In this document: piece by piece, positions 36,804 to 46,560 of the stretch
How the letters are laid out: each line of letters starts with the position of its first letter
Position numbering within the stretch: the first letter of the stretch is position 1
Origin: VRUE01 sp963703895
GTDB lineage: Bacteria > Actinomycetota > Thermoleophilia > Solirubrobacterales > 70-9
DNA: 64,000 nt
Assembly (NCBI GenBank): GCA_963703895.1
Contig: CAVPFX010000003.1
Location: 1 to 64,000, forward strand
Reading direction: 5' to 3'
Translations under genes and position numbers: made by a program
The notes under the pieces: generated by a model
What the model was told of the DNA's origin: nothing
Seen by the model: only the letters and a program-made list of their open reading frames with translations
The model's database searches: none

Positions 36804-37369
36804 TGGCCGGATCGGCGCTGCGGAGCTCCGATCTCGCTCCGGGCCTGCTGCTGGGCGAGGACGTCGAGATTGGCGCAAACGTGCTGATCGGCGGCCACGT
36901 CGTGATTCACGCCGGCGTGCGGATCGGCGACGGGGCTCGCGTCGGCGACCACGCCCAGATCCGCGACGGAGCCCAAATTGGCCCCGGCGCGACGATCGGC
37001 AGCCTTAGCTCTGTCGACCCCGAGGTCGTGGTCGGCCCCCGGGCCAGCGTGCAGGCACGTTGTTACCTCTCGGCCGGCACGGTGATTGAGGAAGACGCCT
37101 TCATCGGCCCCGGCGTCACCCTCGCCAACGACAACACGATGGACCGCCACCCCGAGTCGATGTCCCTCGAGGGCCCGCTGCTGCGCCGCGCCTGCCGGGT
37201 CGGCGCCGGGGTCGTCGTCTGCCCCGCGATCGAGATCGGCGAGGAGGCCTTTGTCGCCGCCGGCGCCGTCGTCGCCGCCGATGTAGCCCCGCGCAGCGTC
37301 GTCATGGGCGTTCCGGCCCGTCCGGCACGGGAAGTGCCGGACGAGGACCTGCTCGAGCGCTGGCGCTGA
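36803..37369 (+). CDS. Left-handed beta-helix acyltransferase (sugar N/O-acetyltransferase)
   Basis: 188 residues with tandem hexapeptide repeats from residue 10 on (LGEDVEIGANVLIGGHVVIH, then GVRIGDGARVGDHAQIRDG) and the end FVAAGAVVAADVAPRSVVMG, followed by VPARPAREV. It resembles WlbB/WbpD-type UDP-sugar acetyltransferases. A sugar aminotransferase two genes downstream fits N-acetylation of an amino sugar. Confidence 0.85.
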   Translation: MAGSALRSSDLAPGLLLGEDVEIGANVLIGGHVVIHAGVRIGDGARVGDHAQIRDGAQIGPGATIGSLSSVDPEVVVGPRASVQARCYLSAGTVIEEDAFIGPGVTLANDNTMDRHPESMSLEGPLLRRACRVGAGVVVCPAIEIGEEAFVAAGAVVAADVAPRSVVMGVPARPAREVPDEDLLERWR

Positions 37370-37386
37370 TTCGCCGATCGCGAATC
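37368..37386. terminator. 7-bp palindrome at the acyltransferase stop
   Basis: GATTCGC-CGATC-GCGAATC, overlapping the stop codon. No T-tract. Could be a terminator or an operator for the regulator gene downstream. Confidence 0.35.
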
Positions 37387-37435
37387 GTCCTTAGTTCAGA
37401 CGCAAACTTTCGCCTACTCCAGCCGTTTGATTTGC

Positions 37436-38143
37436 ATGGCTGTCCTCAGCGAGCCGTCCAACGGCGCCCAAGCGAGCGGTACCGAGCTCTGCGTGATTCT
37501 CTGCGCCGACAGCTCGGCAATGCGCCGTCGCATCGCCTATGCGCTCGCCGAGCACGACCTCGATGCATCGCTGAGCGAACTCGACGACCCGGAGATGCTC
37601 GGCAAGCTCGAGCTCGACGAGGACGCGATCGTCGTCCTCGCCTGCGACGTCGACCTGCCGCGCGAGATGGCGACACTGCGCCGCCTGCGGCGTGAGCTGC
37701 GCGCACCGGCGATCGTCGCCGTCGCGCCCACCGCGACCGGCACCGGAGTCCGCCGCGCGCTCGACGCCGGCGCCGACGGAATCGTCTTCGAGTCGGAGCT
37801 GGAGTCGACGCTTGCCGTTGCCGTCAGGGCGGTGGCAAGCGGCCAATCCGTAGTGCCGCGCAACCTCCGCGCCAGCGTCGAGCGGCCCGCCTTCTCCCAC
37901 CGCGAGCGCCAGGTCCTCTCCTTCGTCTCACGCGGCCTGACCAACGCGCAGATCGCCGAGAAGCTCTTTCTCTCCGAGAGCACGATCAAGAGCCACCTCT
38001 CTTCCGCCTTCTCGAAGTTCGGCGTGCGTTCGCGCAAGGAGGCCGCCGCACTCTTCCTAGAGCTTGAACAGACCAACGGAGCGCTGACCAGCGGGCCCGA
38101 AACGGCCTTTGGCGCGCACGCGATGAAAGGGGTCCCCGCTTGA
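37436..38143 (+). CDS. LuxR/NarL-family response regulator with degenerate receiver
   Basis: 235 residues from the ATG at 37436. Receiver-like domain (about 15-130) with acidic ADSSAMRRR and a candidate phospho-Asp in LACDVDLP; the switch Lys of GAxGYLxK is replaced (GADGIVFES). C-terminal LuxR HTH: SHRERQVLSFVSRGLTNAQI and LSESTIKSHLSSAFSKFG. Probably regulates the polysaccharide locus; no histidine kinase is adjacent. It overlaps the aminotransferase (TTGA). Confidence 0.85.
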   Translation: MAVLSEPSNGAQASGTELCVILCADSSAMRRRIAYALAEHDLDASLSELDDPEMLGKLELDEDAIVVLACDVDLPREMATLRRLRRELRAPAIVAVAPTATGTGVRRALDAGADGIVFESELESTLAVAVRAVASGQSVVPRNLRASVERPAFSHRERQVLSFVSRGLTNAQIAEKLFLSESTIKSHLSSAFSKFGVRSRKEAAALFLELEQTNGALTSGPETAFGAHAMKGVPA

Positions 38144-39309
38144 GCACCGCAACCCAGTCGAACCCGAGCTTGCCGCTGGCCGCCACCGAGGGAACCCGCG
38201 TTCCCTTCATCAAACTCGATGCCGCCCATCCCGAGTTGATGTCGGAGCTGCTCCAAGTCGTCGAGCGGGTCGCCCGCGACGCGGCCTTCACGCTCGGCCC
38301 CGAGGTCGAGGACTTCGAGCGCAATTTCGCCACCTACTGCGAAGCCGATCACGCGGTCGGGGTCTCCTCCGGCACGATGGCACTTGAACTGGCCCTGCGC
38401 GGGTTGGGGATCGGGCCCGGCGACGAGGTGATCGTGCCGACCTACACCTTCATTGCCACCGCCGAGGCCGTCAGCACCGTCGGCGCGGTGCCGATTCTGG
38501 TTGACATCGACCCCGACTCCTCGGTGATCACGGCCGAGATCGTCGAGCGGGCGCTGACGCCGCGCACGCGCTGCGTGATCCCGGTCCACCTCTTCGGACG
38601 CACGGTCGACATGGACCCGATCCTCGAGCTTTGCCGCGCCCGCGACATCGCCGTGATCGAGGATGCCTGCCAGGCCCACGGCGCCCGTTACCACGGCCGC
38701 CGCGTCGGCTCGCTTGGCGACGCTGGCTGCTTCAGCTTCTACCCGACCAAGAACCTCGGCGGCTGGGGCGACGGCGGCGCCCTAGTCACCAATAACGAGG
38801 AGCTGGCGGGGAAGGTCCAACTGCTGCGCTCGCACGGTGAGTCGCCGCGCCACCACCACCAGCTGGTCACCGGCACCCACCGCCTCGACGCCCTGCAGGC
38901 GGCGATCCTCGACGTCAAGCTGCGCCACCTCGACGACTGGAACGAGAACCGTCGCCAGGCCGCCCGTAACCTCGCCGCGGGGCTCGCCGACAGCGACGTG
39001 ATCCTGCCCGATCCGGCTACCGCCGACGGCGACCACGTCTATCACCTCTTCGTTGTCCGCACGCCCGAGCGCGATGCGCTGCGCGACCACCTCGATGCCG
39101 AAGGCGTCGCCAGTGCGATCCACTACCCGACTCCGGTCCACCTACAGCCGGCCTACGCCGACGCCGGCCTCGGCCTCGGCTCGCTGCCGGTCGCCGAGCG
39201 GCTGGCGAGCGAATCCTGCTCGCTGCCGGTCTTCCCGGCAATCGAGGACTGGCATATCGACGAGACGGTCGCGGCGGTGCGGAGCTTTGGCGCAGCCGGC
39301 AACAGCTGA
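38140..39309 (+). CDS. DegT/DnrJ/EryC1/StrS-family sugar aminotransferase
   Basis: 389 residues, fold type I PLP enzyme. GVSSGTMALELALRGLGIG, then IVPTYTFIATAEAV, EDACQAHGARY and the PLP Lys in FYPTKNLGGWGDGG (about residue 203). It puts an amino group on a keto-deoxy nucleotide sugar. TTG start overlaps the regulator stop. Pairs logically with the acetyltransferase at 36803 and a 4,6-dehydratase. Confidence 0.92.
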   Translation: MSTATQSNPSLPLAATEGTRVPFIKLDAAHPELMSELLQVVERVARDAAFTLGPEVEDFERNFATYCEADHAVGVSSGTMALELALRGLGIGPGDEVIVPTYTFIATAEAVSTVGAVPILVDIDPDSSVITAEIVERALTPRTRCVIPVHLFGRTVDMDPILELCRARDIAVIEDACQAHGARYHGRRVGSLGDAGCFSFYPTKNLGGWGDGGALVTNNEELAGKVQLLRSHGESPRHHHQLVTGTHRLDALQAAILDVKLRHLDDWNENRRQAARNLAAGLADSDVILPDPATADGDHVYHLFVVRTPERDALRDHLDAEGVASAIHYPTPVHLQPAYADAGLGLGSLPVAERLASESCSLPVFPAIEDWHIDETVAAVRSFGAAGNS

Positions 39310-39349
39310 GCGGCCGGCGTCCAGCGGGCGCCGGAGCCTGCGGGTCTGC

Positions 39350-40516
39350 ATGGTCCACTACTCGGACTTCGTCGTTGACTCGCGCATTCAGCGCCAGGCG
39401 CGGGCCCTTGCCGAACGCGGCGATCACGTCGATTGCGTCTGCCTCAACGACGATGCCGAGATCGAGGTCGGCCCGGGGCGGATCACCCTGCACCGGGCGG
39501 CGGCGAGCAAGCCCCGCGGCGGCGCTCGCGCCTACCTCGAGGGCAACGCCCGCTTCCTCGCCGGCGCCGCCCGCAAGGTCAGCGAGCTCGACCGTGCCGA
39601 CGGCTTCGATTTGGTCGAGATCCACAACATGCCCGACGCCCTGGTTTTCGCCGCGCTGCGTCCCAAGCTGCGCGGCGTGCCGTTGATACTCAACTTTCAC
39701 GACACCTTCCCCGAGCTCTTCGCGACCCTCTTCGATCGCCCGACGGGGCATCCCCTGGTGCGGTTGATCCGCGCCGAGGAGCGGGTCAGCGCCGCGCTTG
39801 CCGACGGCCACATCTTCGTTACCGAGGAGGCGCGCGAGCTGCTGCGCGAACGCAGCGTCACCGCCAAGCGCACGCAGGTCGTGATGAACACGCCAGACGA
39901 GCGCGTCTTTGGCGAGCGGCGGCCGGCGAGCTGCCCGCCCAGCGAGGGCGAGCTGAGAATCGTCTACCACGGCGGCCTCGCCGACCGCTTCGGCGTCGAG
40001 ACCTTGATCCGCGCGGTCGCCCTGTTGCGCGATCGGGAGCTGCCCGTCTCGCTTGACGTTTACGGCTCCGACGCCGAGGCCGCGCGTAAATTGGCCGCCT
40101 TCGCCGCTGAGCAGGCGCCCGAGGGCGTGCGCGTGGCGCCGCAACCGACCCCGGTTGAGGAGATCCCGGCCCGACTCGCCGAGGCCGACCTCGGCGTGGT
40201 GCCGACGCTGCAGGATGGCTTTACCGAGCTGCTGCTGCCGGTCAAGCTGCTCGAGTACGTCCACATGGGGCTGCCGGTGGTCGCCTCTCGCCTGCCGGTG
40301 ATCGAGCGCTACTTCGGCGACGATCTGCTGCTGGCCGAGCCGGGTGATGCCTGCTCGATCGCCGCCGCGATCGAGGGCGTCCTGGCCGATCCGGTCGCGG
40401 CGCGGACGCGGGCCGAACGGGCCTCGCAACGGCTGGCCAAGATCGAGTGGCGCCAGCAGCGCCGTGGCTACCTCGACCTGGTCGACGGCCTGGTCGCCAG
40501 CGCACGGAGCAACTGA
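39350..40516 (+). CDS. Glycosyltransferase, GT4-like
   Basis: 388 residues from the ATG at 39350 (MVHYSDFVVDSRIQRQARAL); the frame is open upstream into the aminotransferase, so a slightly earlier start (for example TTG 39287) is possible. GT-B fold with ILNFHDTFPELF, IVYHGGLADRFGVETLIRAV and LPVKLLEYVHMGLPVVASRL in the donor domain. Resembles N-acetylglucosaminyl- or fucosyl-amine-type transferases; specificity unknown. Confidence 0.85.
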   Translation: MVHYSDFVVDSRIQRQARALAERGDHVDCVCLNDDAEIEVGPGRITLHRAAASKPRGGARAYLEGNARFLAGAARKVSELDRADGFDLVEIHNMPDALVFAALRPKLRGVPLILNFHDTFPELFATLFDRPTGHPLVRLIRAEERVSAALADGHIFVTEEARELLRERSVTAKRTQVVMNTPDERVFGERRPASCPPSEGELRIVYHGGLADRFGVETLIRAVALLRDRELPVSLDVYGSDAEAARKLAAFAAEQAPEGVRVAPQPTPVEEIPARLAEADLGVVPTLQDGFTELLLPVKLLEYVHMGLPVVASRLPVIERYFGDDLLLAEPGDACSIAAAIEGVLADPVAARTRAERASQRLAKIEWRQQRRGYLDLVDGLVASARSN

Positions 40517-40517
40517 G

Positions 40518-41447
40518 ATGGCGGAGCTGCTGCTGATCACCCCGGCCCGCGATGAGGCCGCCCACCTGCAGCGGACGATCCGCGCCGTGGCCGCGCAGAC
40601 GCAGCGGCCTGACCTCTGGCTGATCGTCGACGACGGCTCCAGCGACGCGACCCCGGAGATCCTCGCTCGCGCCGCTGCCGAGCTGCCCTTCCTACGGGTC
40701 CTGCGCGCGCCCCAACACCAGCAGGCGGGCGACGACCGCCTCGCCATTGCCGCCGAGGCGCGCGCCTTCAACTGGGCCCTGGGTGAGGTCGACGGCGACG
40801 ACTACACCCACATCGGCAAGCTCGATGCCGATGTCGAGCTGCCCACCGAGTACATCGAGCGGCTGCTCGAGCGCTTCGATGCCGAGCCGCGGCTCGGCAT
40901 CGCCGGCGGCGGCCTGCTCGAGCGCGGCCGCGCCGGCTGGCAGATGACCAAGGTGCCCGATTACCACGTGCGCGGAGCTCTCAAGATCTACAGCCGCGAG
41001 TGCTTTGCCGCGATCGGCGGCATCGAAGAGCGACTCGGTTGGGACACGATCGACGAGACCTACGCCCGCATGAACGGCTTCGCGACCCGCTCCTTCCCCG
41101 AGCTGGCCGCCCGCCACCACCGCCCCGTGGCCACCCGCGGCGGCACCCTGCGCGGCCGCGCCCGCCACGGCCAGTGCGCCTACATCCTGCGCTACGGCGG
41201 CTGGTGGGTGGCATTGCGCTCGCTCAAGGTGGCCTGTTCGCGCCCCTACGGCCTTTCGGGCGCCGCCTTTCTGTTCGGCTACATCCGTGCCGCAACGCGG
41301 CGCGACGACCGGGTCGAGGACGAGCGATTTCGCCGTTTCGTCGCCAGGGAGCTACGCAACCGAGTCCGGCCTTCGCGCCTGAGTGGACCTCCCGCAGCGG
41401 ACGCCGGGGAGCCCGTGCAAGTTCCTGCGTTTTTCACCCGTTCATAA
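40518..41447 (+). CDS. Glycosyltransferase family 2
   Basis: 309 residues from the ATG directly after the upstream TGA. GT-A motifs: LLITPARDEAAHLQRTI, LIVDDGSSDATPEIL and HIGKLDADVELP (DXD). Contains an ETYARMNGFA segment near the acceptor site. Its role is chain elongation; donor unknown. Confidence 0.87.
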   Translation: MAELLLITPARDEAAHLQRTIRAVAAQTQRPDLWLIVDDGSSDATPEILARAAAELPFLRVLRAPQHQQAGDDRLAIAAEARAFNWALGEVDGDDYTHIGKLDADVELPTEYIERLLERFDAEPRLGIAGGGLLERGRAGWQMTKVPDYHVRGALKIYSRECFAAIGGIEERLGWDTIDETYARMNGFATRSFPELAARHHRPVATRGGTLRGRARHGQCAYILRYGGWWVALRSLKVACSRPYGLSGAAFLFGYIRAATRRDDRVEDERFRRFVARELRNRVRPSRLSGPPAADAGEPVQVPAFFTRS

Positions 41448-41452
41448 GCCAT

Positions 41453-42349
41453 ATGGCATTCGTAGACACAATCAGACAGCTCTGGCAACGCAAAGTGCTG
41501 GTGGCGCTCGTACTGGCTCTCGCGATCTTCGCGGCGATCCTCACGGCCTACCGGGTCAGCGTCTCGCCGCCCGGGCTGCACAAACGGACCCTGCAAGTCT
41601 CCGTGGCCTCGAGTCAGATCCTTGTTGACTCGCCGAAGTCGACGCTCATCAGCGGCGGCTCAACGGATACCTTCGACGCGCTTGCGACCCGGGCCAAGAT
41701 CTACGGCCAGTACCTGAGCAGCCTCGAGGCGCGTCACCAGATCGCCAAGAAGGTCGGGGTCCCGCCGGGGACGATCGCCACGGCCGGGCCTTACAGTCCC
41801 GAAACTGGCCAGACCGCCTACGAAGCGCAGCCCGCCGGCGAACGGGCCAACGAACTGCTCAAGGAAGGCGCGGTCAACCGCCTCGTCTTCACCGCTCAAG
41901 AAGGTGTACCGATCCTCTCGGTCAGCTCCCAGGCGCCGACCACCGACCGTGCGATCGCGCTGGCGAACGCCTCTTTTCAGGTCCTGACCGACTACGTCGA
42001 CAGCCTCGAGGCGGAAGACAGGCCGGTCAGCGACGGCGTCAGCCTGCGCGAGCTGGGCGCGCCTCAGGGTGGCACGCTCGGCAGCTCCAACGGGATGATC
42101 CTGATGGCGCTCGCCTTTCTCGCCGTTTTTGGCCTTGGCTGCGCCGCGATCCTTGTCGTGCCGGGCTTCGCCCGCCGTTGGCGCGCGCTCGATGACGTCG
42201 ATCGCGCCCACGCCGCCGAGTCCTACCCGCAGCCGATCGCCCACGCCGCCGACGCCCAAGCAGCTCACGGCTACGACGCGACGCAGCAGCGGATCGAGGG
42301 CGAACCAGTTGAGCCGCTGACCCGGCACCCGGCACAGCACCTGGGCTAA
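41453..42349 (+). CDS. Wzz-like polysaccharide chain-length / co-polymerase protein
   Basis: 298 residues from the ATG at 41453. Two membrane segments (about 15-33, VLVALVLALAIFAAILTAY; about 224-245, MILMALAFLAVFGLGCAAI) flank a periplasmic/extracellular domain; the C-terminus is cytosolic with no Walker kinase motif. This topology and the neighbouring polymerase fit a Wzz/CapA-type chain-length regulator. Sequence similarity to known Wzz is weak, so the call rests on topology and context. Confidence 0.7.
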   Translation: MAFVDTIRQLWQRKVLVALVLALAIFAAILTAYRVSVSPPGLHKRTLQVSVASSQILVDSPKSTLISGGSTDTFDALATRAKIYGQYLSSLEARHQIAKKVGVPPGTIATAGPYSPETGQTAYEAQPAGERANELLKEGAVNRLVFTAQEGVPILSVSSQAPTTDRAIALANASFQVLTDYVDSLEAEDRPVSDGVSLRELGAPQGGTLGSSNGMILMALAFLAVFGLGCAAILVVPGFARRWRALDDVDRAHAAESYPQPIAHAADAQAAHGYDATQQRIEGEPVEPLTRHPAQHLG

Positions 42350-43743
42350 TGGAGGCCACGACCGGGGTCGGCCCGTTCGTTGGGCAGCCCTCCAGCGCAG
42401 CACCGACGGTATCCAGCCGATCACGGCCGGCACCCGCGAGCCGGCTCGGCGACTGGCCGGACACGAACCGCCTTTTGCCCTGGGCTCTCTTCGGCTTCAT
42501 CGCGATGTTCTGGGTGATTCCCTTCGACAGCATCATCCTGCCGATCGGGACGCCGGTCGACGCCAGCCTCGATCGCGTCTTCCTGGTTGCGATAGCGGTG
42601 ATCTGGCTGATCAGCGACGGCGCCCTGCGCCGCGACCGCTCGGTCCTGCGCAGCCCGGTCCACTGGGCGTTCGCGATCTTCGTCCTGATCGCCCTGCTCT
42701 CAGTACTCCTCCACGAGGAAACCCTGGTGCGGGTCGGCGGCCTCGACCTGGCGATAAAACAGCTGGCGCTGCTCGCCTCCTATGGAATGTTCTTCGCCCT
42801 GGCCGCCTCGATCATGCGACCCGCCGAGATCCCGAAGCTGATCAAGGCGATGCTCGCCCTTGCCTCCTTCACCGCGGTGGCGGTAATCATCGAGTACAGA
42901 TTCGGAACCAACGTCTTCCACGACTACATCGGTCCCCTCTTCCCCGGCTACGTACGCCCAGAGGGGATCGGCACCTACGACGCGATCGGGCGCAAGCTGC
43001 TCTACGGCCCCTCCGTGCAGCCACTGGCCATCGCCGTGATGTTCTCACTGGCGTTGCCCTTCGCCTTCGCCTGGCTGCTGAAGGCAAAAGAGCGACGTGA
43101 TCGCATCATCTACGGCGCTGTCGTCCTGCTGTTGATTGGCGGCGCCGTGGCAACACAGAAGAAGACGAGCATGGTCGGCCCGCTGGTCTGCATCCTGGTT
43201 CTCTGCGCCTACCGGCCGCGGGCGATGGCGCGACTGGCGCCCTGGTTGATCGTCTTGGTCGGCGTCGTCCACGTCTTCGCGCCGGGCGCGTTCGGTGCGG
43301 TTCTCGACCAGTTCGCGCCGAGCTCGGTGACAAAAGTCAACACGACCAAGGACCGGCTCAGCGACTACGACGCGATCAAGCCCGACCTCACCGACAACCT
43401 GCTGATCGGGCGCGGCTACGGCAGCTACAACCAAAAACAGCACCGGATCCTCGACAACCAGTACCTCACACTCGGGATCGACGTCGGCCTGATCGGCCTG
43501 ATCGGCTACCTGGCGATCTTTGTCACCTCCTTCCTCAGCGCCCACCGGGTCGCTCGCTGCGGTGACCCCGACCGAGCGCCACCTGGCCTCGCCGCCGCCG
43601 CGGCGATCGTCGTCACCCTGGTCGCCGGCGCGATTCTCGACTTCCTTGCCTTCCCCCAGCTGCCTTATCTCTTCTGCTTCATCGCGGCGATCGCCTTCGT
43701 CGCCGGGCGTGACCAGCTCGCCCGGAAGAACTTCCGACACTGA
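42349..43743 (+). CDS. O-antigen ligase/polymerase-like membrane protein (Wzy/WaaL family)
   Basis: 464 residues with about ten hydrophobic segments and a large loop (about 310-375) containing TKDRLSDYDAIKPDLTDNLL and IGRGYGSYNQKQHRILDNQY, where the family's catalytic loop lies. It would polymerise or ligate the undecaprenyl-linked glycan outside the membrane. It starts one base into the Wzz-like stop (TAATG). Confidence 0.82.
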   Translation: MEATTGVGPFVGQPSSAAPTVSSRSRPAPASRLGDWPDTNRLLPWALFGFIAMFWVIPFDSIILPIGTPVDASLDRVFLVAIAVIWLISDGALRRDRSVLRSPVHWAFAIFVLIALLSVLLHEETLVRVGGLDLAIKQLALLASYGMFFALAASIMRPAEIPKLIKAMLALASFTAVAVIIEYRFGTNVFHDYIGPLFPGYVRPEGIGTYDAIGRKLLYGPSVQPLAIAVMFSLALPFAFAWLLKAKERRDRIIYGAVVLLLIGGAVATQKKTSMVGPLVCILVLCAYRPRAMARLAPWLIVLVGVVHVFAPGAFGAVLDQFAPSSVTKVNTTKDRLSDYDAIKPDLTDNLLIGRGYGSYNQKQHRILDNQYLTLGIDVGLIGLIGYLAIFVTSFLSAHRVARCGDPDRAPPGLAAAAAIVVTLVAGAILDFLAFPQLPYLFCFIAAIAFVAGRDQLARKNFRH

Positions 43744-43746
43744 ACC

Positions 43747-44943
43747 TCAGAGCGCCAGCGCGAGGTCCATCACTTCGGCGCTGCGGGTCGCCCAGGAGTT
43801 GCGGGCGACGAAGCCCTGGCGCTCGGCTTCGCTGGCCGCTCCCACCGCAAGCGCCTCACCCACAGCGGCAACGAAGTCGCCGCCGGGGGCGATGCGGATG
43901 ACCGGGGCATCGGCGCGGCGCACCGGCTCGAGGTCGGTGGCGACGGTCGGGGTGCCGGAGGCGAGGTACTCGTAGAGCTTCAAGGGGCTCATCGCCTCTG
44001 TCAGCGGCGTCTGACGGTGCGGCAGCAGGCAGACGTCGGCGGCATGGCAGAGGGCGGCCACCTGGTCGCGGGGCACCGAATCGTGGGTGACGACGTTGGG
44101 CTCGGCGAGGGCGGCGGCGAGATGGTCGGGTTCGGTGACGGGCCCGACCAAGACGACCGTTGCGTCGGGCCAGCCCCGCGCGATCGAGCGCAGGGCCTCG
44201 GTATCGATGCGGCTGTCGACGGTGCCGACGTAGAACAGCCGCGGCCCGGGCAGGCGCTCGAACCAGGCCGGCGGCGCTCCCGGCGCGAGCCACATCCCCG
44301 CGTCGACCCCGTTGGGCACGACGGCGGCCGGCCCGGTGGGTGACACCCGTTCGACGATCGCCTCGCTGACCGCGCAAAGGCGGCGCCCGTCGCGCGCCAC
44401 CCGCCTGTAAGCCTCGAGCAGACTGGGGCGCCAGCGTTGGTAGTCGGGGTGGGCGGAGAGGTCGTCGTTGGCGAAGAGGGTGACCGGACCGGCCCACTCG
44501 AGCGGGGCGAAGGCAGCAACGAAAGGCTGAACCGTGATCACCGCCGGGCGCTCCATGCCGTGGCGCTCGGCGACTCGTTGCAGGCGGCGGTCGTAGGCCC
44601 GGTAGACGCGTTCGAGGGCGGCGATCGAGACCGGTTCGCGGCGACGCCAGCGCAGGGGCTGCCAATGCCCATCCCTAAGGCTCGAGTTGAACTTGAGGGG
44701 CCGATGGATCAGGTCCTTTGCCAGCTTGATCGGGGCGCTTCGCGGACGATCGCAGATCAAGACCCGATCGAGCTCGGGATCGTCGAGCAGGGCGAGGGCC
44801 AGCTGGTCCTGCGGGGAGAACATTTCGCGCGCTTGGGCGGCGGCCCAGGTCAGGTCGTCGAAGCTGAAGATGACCTGCCGTGCCCGGCCCGAGTCCCGGG
44901 TTTGTGGCTTGTTCGCTGGCAATCCCATGGTTCGGGTCGGCAT
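43747..44943 (-). CDS. Glycosyltransferase (GT4-like)
   Basis: 398 residues. RQVIFSFDDLTWAAAQARE at the start, VVPNGVDAGMWL, LFYVGTVDSRIDTEALRSIA and PLKLYEYLASGTPTVATDL in the nucleotide-sugar domain. Convergent with the polymerase gene and divergent from the flippase. A start at Met6 is also possible. Confidence 0.82.
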   Translation of the reverse strand: MPTRTMGLPANKPQTRDSGRARQVIFSFDDLTWAAAQAREMFSPQDQLALALLDDPELDRVLICDRPRSAPIKLAKDLIHRPLKFNSSLRDGHWQPLRWRRREPVSIAALERVYRAYDRRLQRVAERHGMERPAVITVQPFVAAFAPLEWAGPVTLFANDDLSAHPDYQRWRPSLLEAYRRVARDGRRLCAVSEAIVERVSPTGPAAVVPNGVDAGMWLAPGAPPAWFERLPGPRLFYVGTVDSRIDTEALRSIARGWPDATVVLVGPVTEPDHLAAALAEPNVVTHDSVPRDQVAALCHAADVCLLPHRQTPLTEAMSPLKLYEYLASGTPTVATDLEPVRRADAPVIRIAPGGDFVAAVGEALAVGAASEAERQGFVARNSWATRSAEVMDLALAL

Positions 44944-45018
44944 CCAACCTACAAACGAGGCCGGTGTGACCCGGCTTGCGGCGCAAGTTGCCAGGAGCAG
45001 CGGCCGTTTGTCCCCTGG

Positions 45019-46560
45019 ATGAACGACCAGGACTTCGCCCAGGAAGAGCTCTCATCCGAGCAGCTCAAGGATGCCGCTGTCGCCGGCGTGCGCTGGACGA
45101 CCGCTGCCCGCGTCGGCATCGAAGTGATCACCCTCGCTTCCGCCGTCGTGCTCGCCCGCCTGATCGGCCCGTCGGGCTTCGGCCAGGCGGTGGTGCCGCT
45201 GATCTTCGTGCCGCTGGCCGTGATCCTCACCTTCGAGGGCTTCGGCAGCGCCCTGGTCCAGCGCAAGGAGATCGGCCGCGTCCACGTCGAGGCGGCGATG
45301 CTGGCGAGCCTGCTCACCGGGGTCGTCCTCACCTCGCTCACCCTGGCGCTGGCCGAGCCGATCGGAAAGCCGCTCTTCGGCTCCGACACCGCTGAGCTGC
45401 TGATGATGATCTCCCCCGTCTTCCTCCTCGCCGGCCTCTGCTCGATCTCGCGCAGCCTGCTCTGGCGGCGCCTCGACTTCCGCCGGGTAAGCCTGATCGA
45501 AATGGTCGCTTTGGCGCTCTCCGCCGTTGCCGCCGTCGGGCTCGCCGTCGCCGGCCTCGACGCCGAGGCGATCGTGCTCGCGGCGCTCTTCGGCTCCACC
45601 GTCACCGCCTTGCTCCTGCTCGCCGCCGCGCCGCCGCCGATGCCCCGCTGGCACCGCGGCGCACTGGGCGAGATCATGGGCTTCGGACTGCCGGCCTCGG
45701 CCGCCGGCCTGACCTCGGTCGCGATCACCAACGCCACCCTCGCGGTTGCCGCGGTGCGCCTCTCGCCAAGCCAGGTGGGTCTCTTCTGGCGCGCCTTCCA
45801 ACTCGGCGTGATCTACCAGGAAAAGATCAGCGGAATCATGATCCGGCTTGCCTTCCCGGTCTACTCGCGCACCACCGACCTGGCCGAGCTGACCCGCTTC
45901 CACGAGCGAGCGACACGAATCCACGCGGCGATATTGCTGCCGCTGCTCTCGTTGCTGATCGTCACCGCCCCGGACCTCGTGCCCTGGCTCTTCGGCGAGC
46001 GCTGGGCGCCGGCGGTGGAGCCGGTTCAGATCCTCTGCATCGCTGGGATGATCGCCGCGATCCTCACCGGCTACGCGCAGATAATGCTCGCCGCCGGCAG
46101 GCCGCGACCCCTGCTCGTCTTCAACGTCTTCCTGCTCGCTCTCTACGTCGCCGCCTCCTGGATCGCGGCGCCGTACGGGATCGCCGCCCTGGCCTGGGCG
46201 GTGGTCGGCGTGCACGTCGTCCTGCTCGTCTCCGTGTACGGGGTGCTCTTCCGCTGGGTGCTTGGCATCCCCGTGCGCCGCCTCGTCACCGACCTCTTTC
46301 CGGCGGTCGCCAGCAGCGTGCTGATGCTCGCCGTCGCCAACCCTGCCGCCGAACTGCTGCGCAACGCCGATGCGCCGATCCTCGTACTTTTGGCCGCGGT
46401 CGGAGCGATCGGGGCCTGGGCGTACCTGGCCGCGCTGTACAGCCTCTTCCCCGCTGTCTGGGATGACGTGGCCCAGCTCACCAAGCGGGTTCTGCCCGCT
46501 CGTACCACTCCTATCAACGCGTTGATCTCACGCCGCACCGTGGAGGGAACCAGCTCTTGA
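45019..46560 (+). CDS. Wzx-like polysaccharide flippase (PST/MOP superfamily)
   Basis: 513 residues from the ATG at 45019 with about 12-14 membrane helices. GVRWTTAARVGIEVITLASA and ARLIGPSGFGQAVVPLIFV are typical of the oligosaccharide flippase start. It moves lipid-linked repeat units across the membrane. The frame is open upstream across the divergent glycosyltransferase; that part is not used. It is followed with overlap by the giant surface protein gene. Confidence 0.87.
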   Translation: MNDQDFAQEELSSEQLKDAAVAGVRWTTAARVGIEVITLASAVVLARLIGPSGFGQAVVPLIFVPLAVILTFEGFGSALVQRKEIGRVHVEAAMLASLLTGVVLTSLTLALAEPIGKPLFGSDTAELLMMISPVFLLAGLCSISRSLLWRRLDFRRVSLIEMVALALSAVAAVGLAVAGLDAEAIVLAALFGSTVTALLLLAAAPPPMPRWHRGALGEIMGFGLPASAAGLTSVAITNATLAVAAVRLSPSQVGLFWRAFQLGVIYQEKISGIMIRLAFPVYSRTTDLAELTRFHERATRIHAAILLPLLSLLIVTAPDLVPWLFGERWAPAVEPVQILCIAGMIAAILTGYAQIMLAAGRPRPLLVFNVFLLALYVAASWIAAPYGIAALAWAVVGVHVVLLVSVYGVLFRWVLGIPVRRLVTDLFPAVASSVLMLAVANPAAELLRNADAPILVLLAAVGAIGAWAYLAALYSLFPAVWDDVAQLTKRVLPARTTPINALISRRTVEGTSS

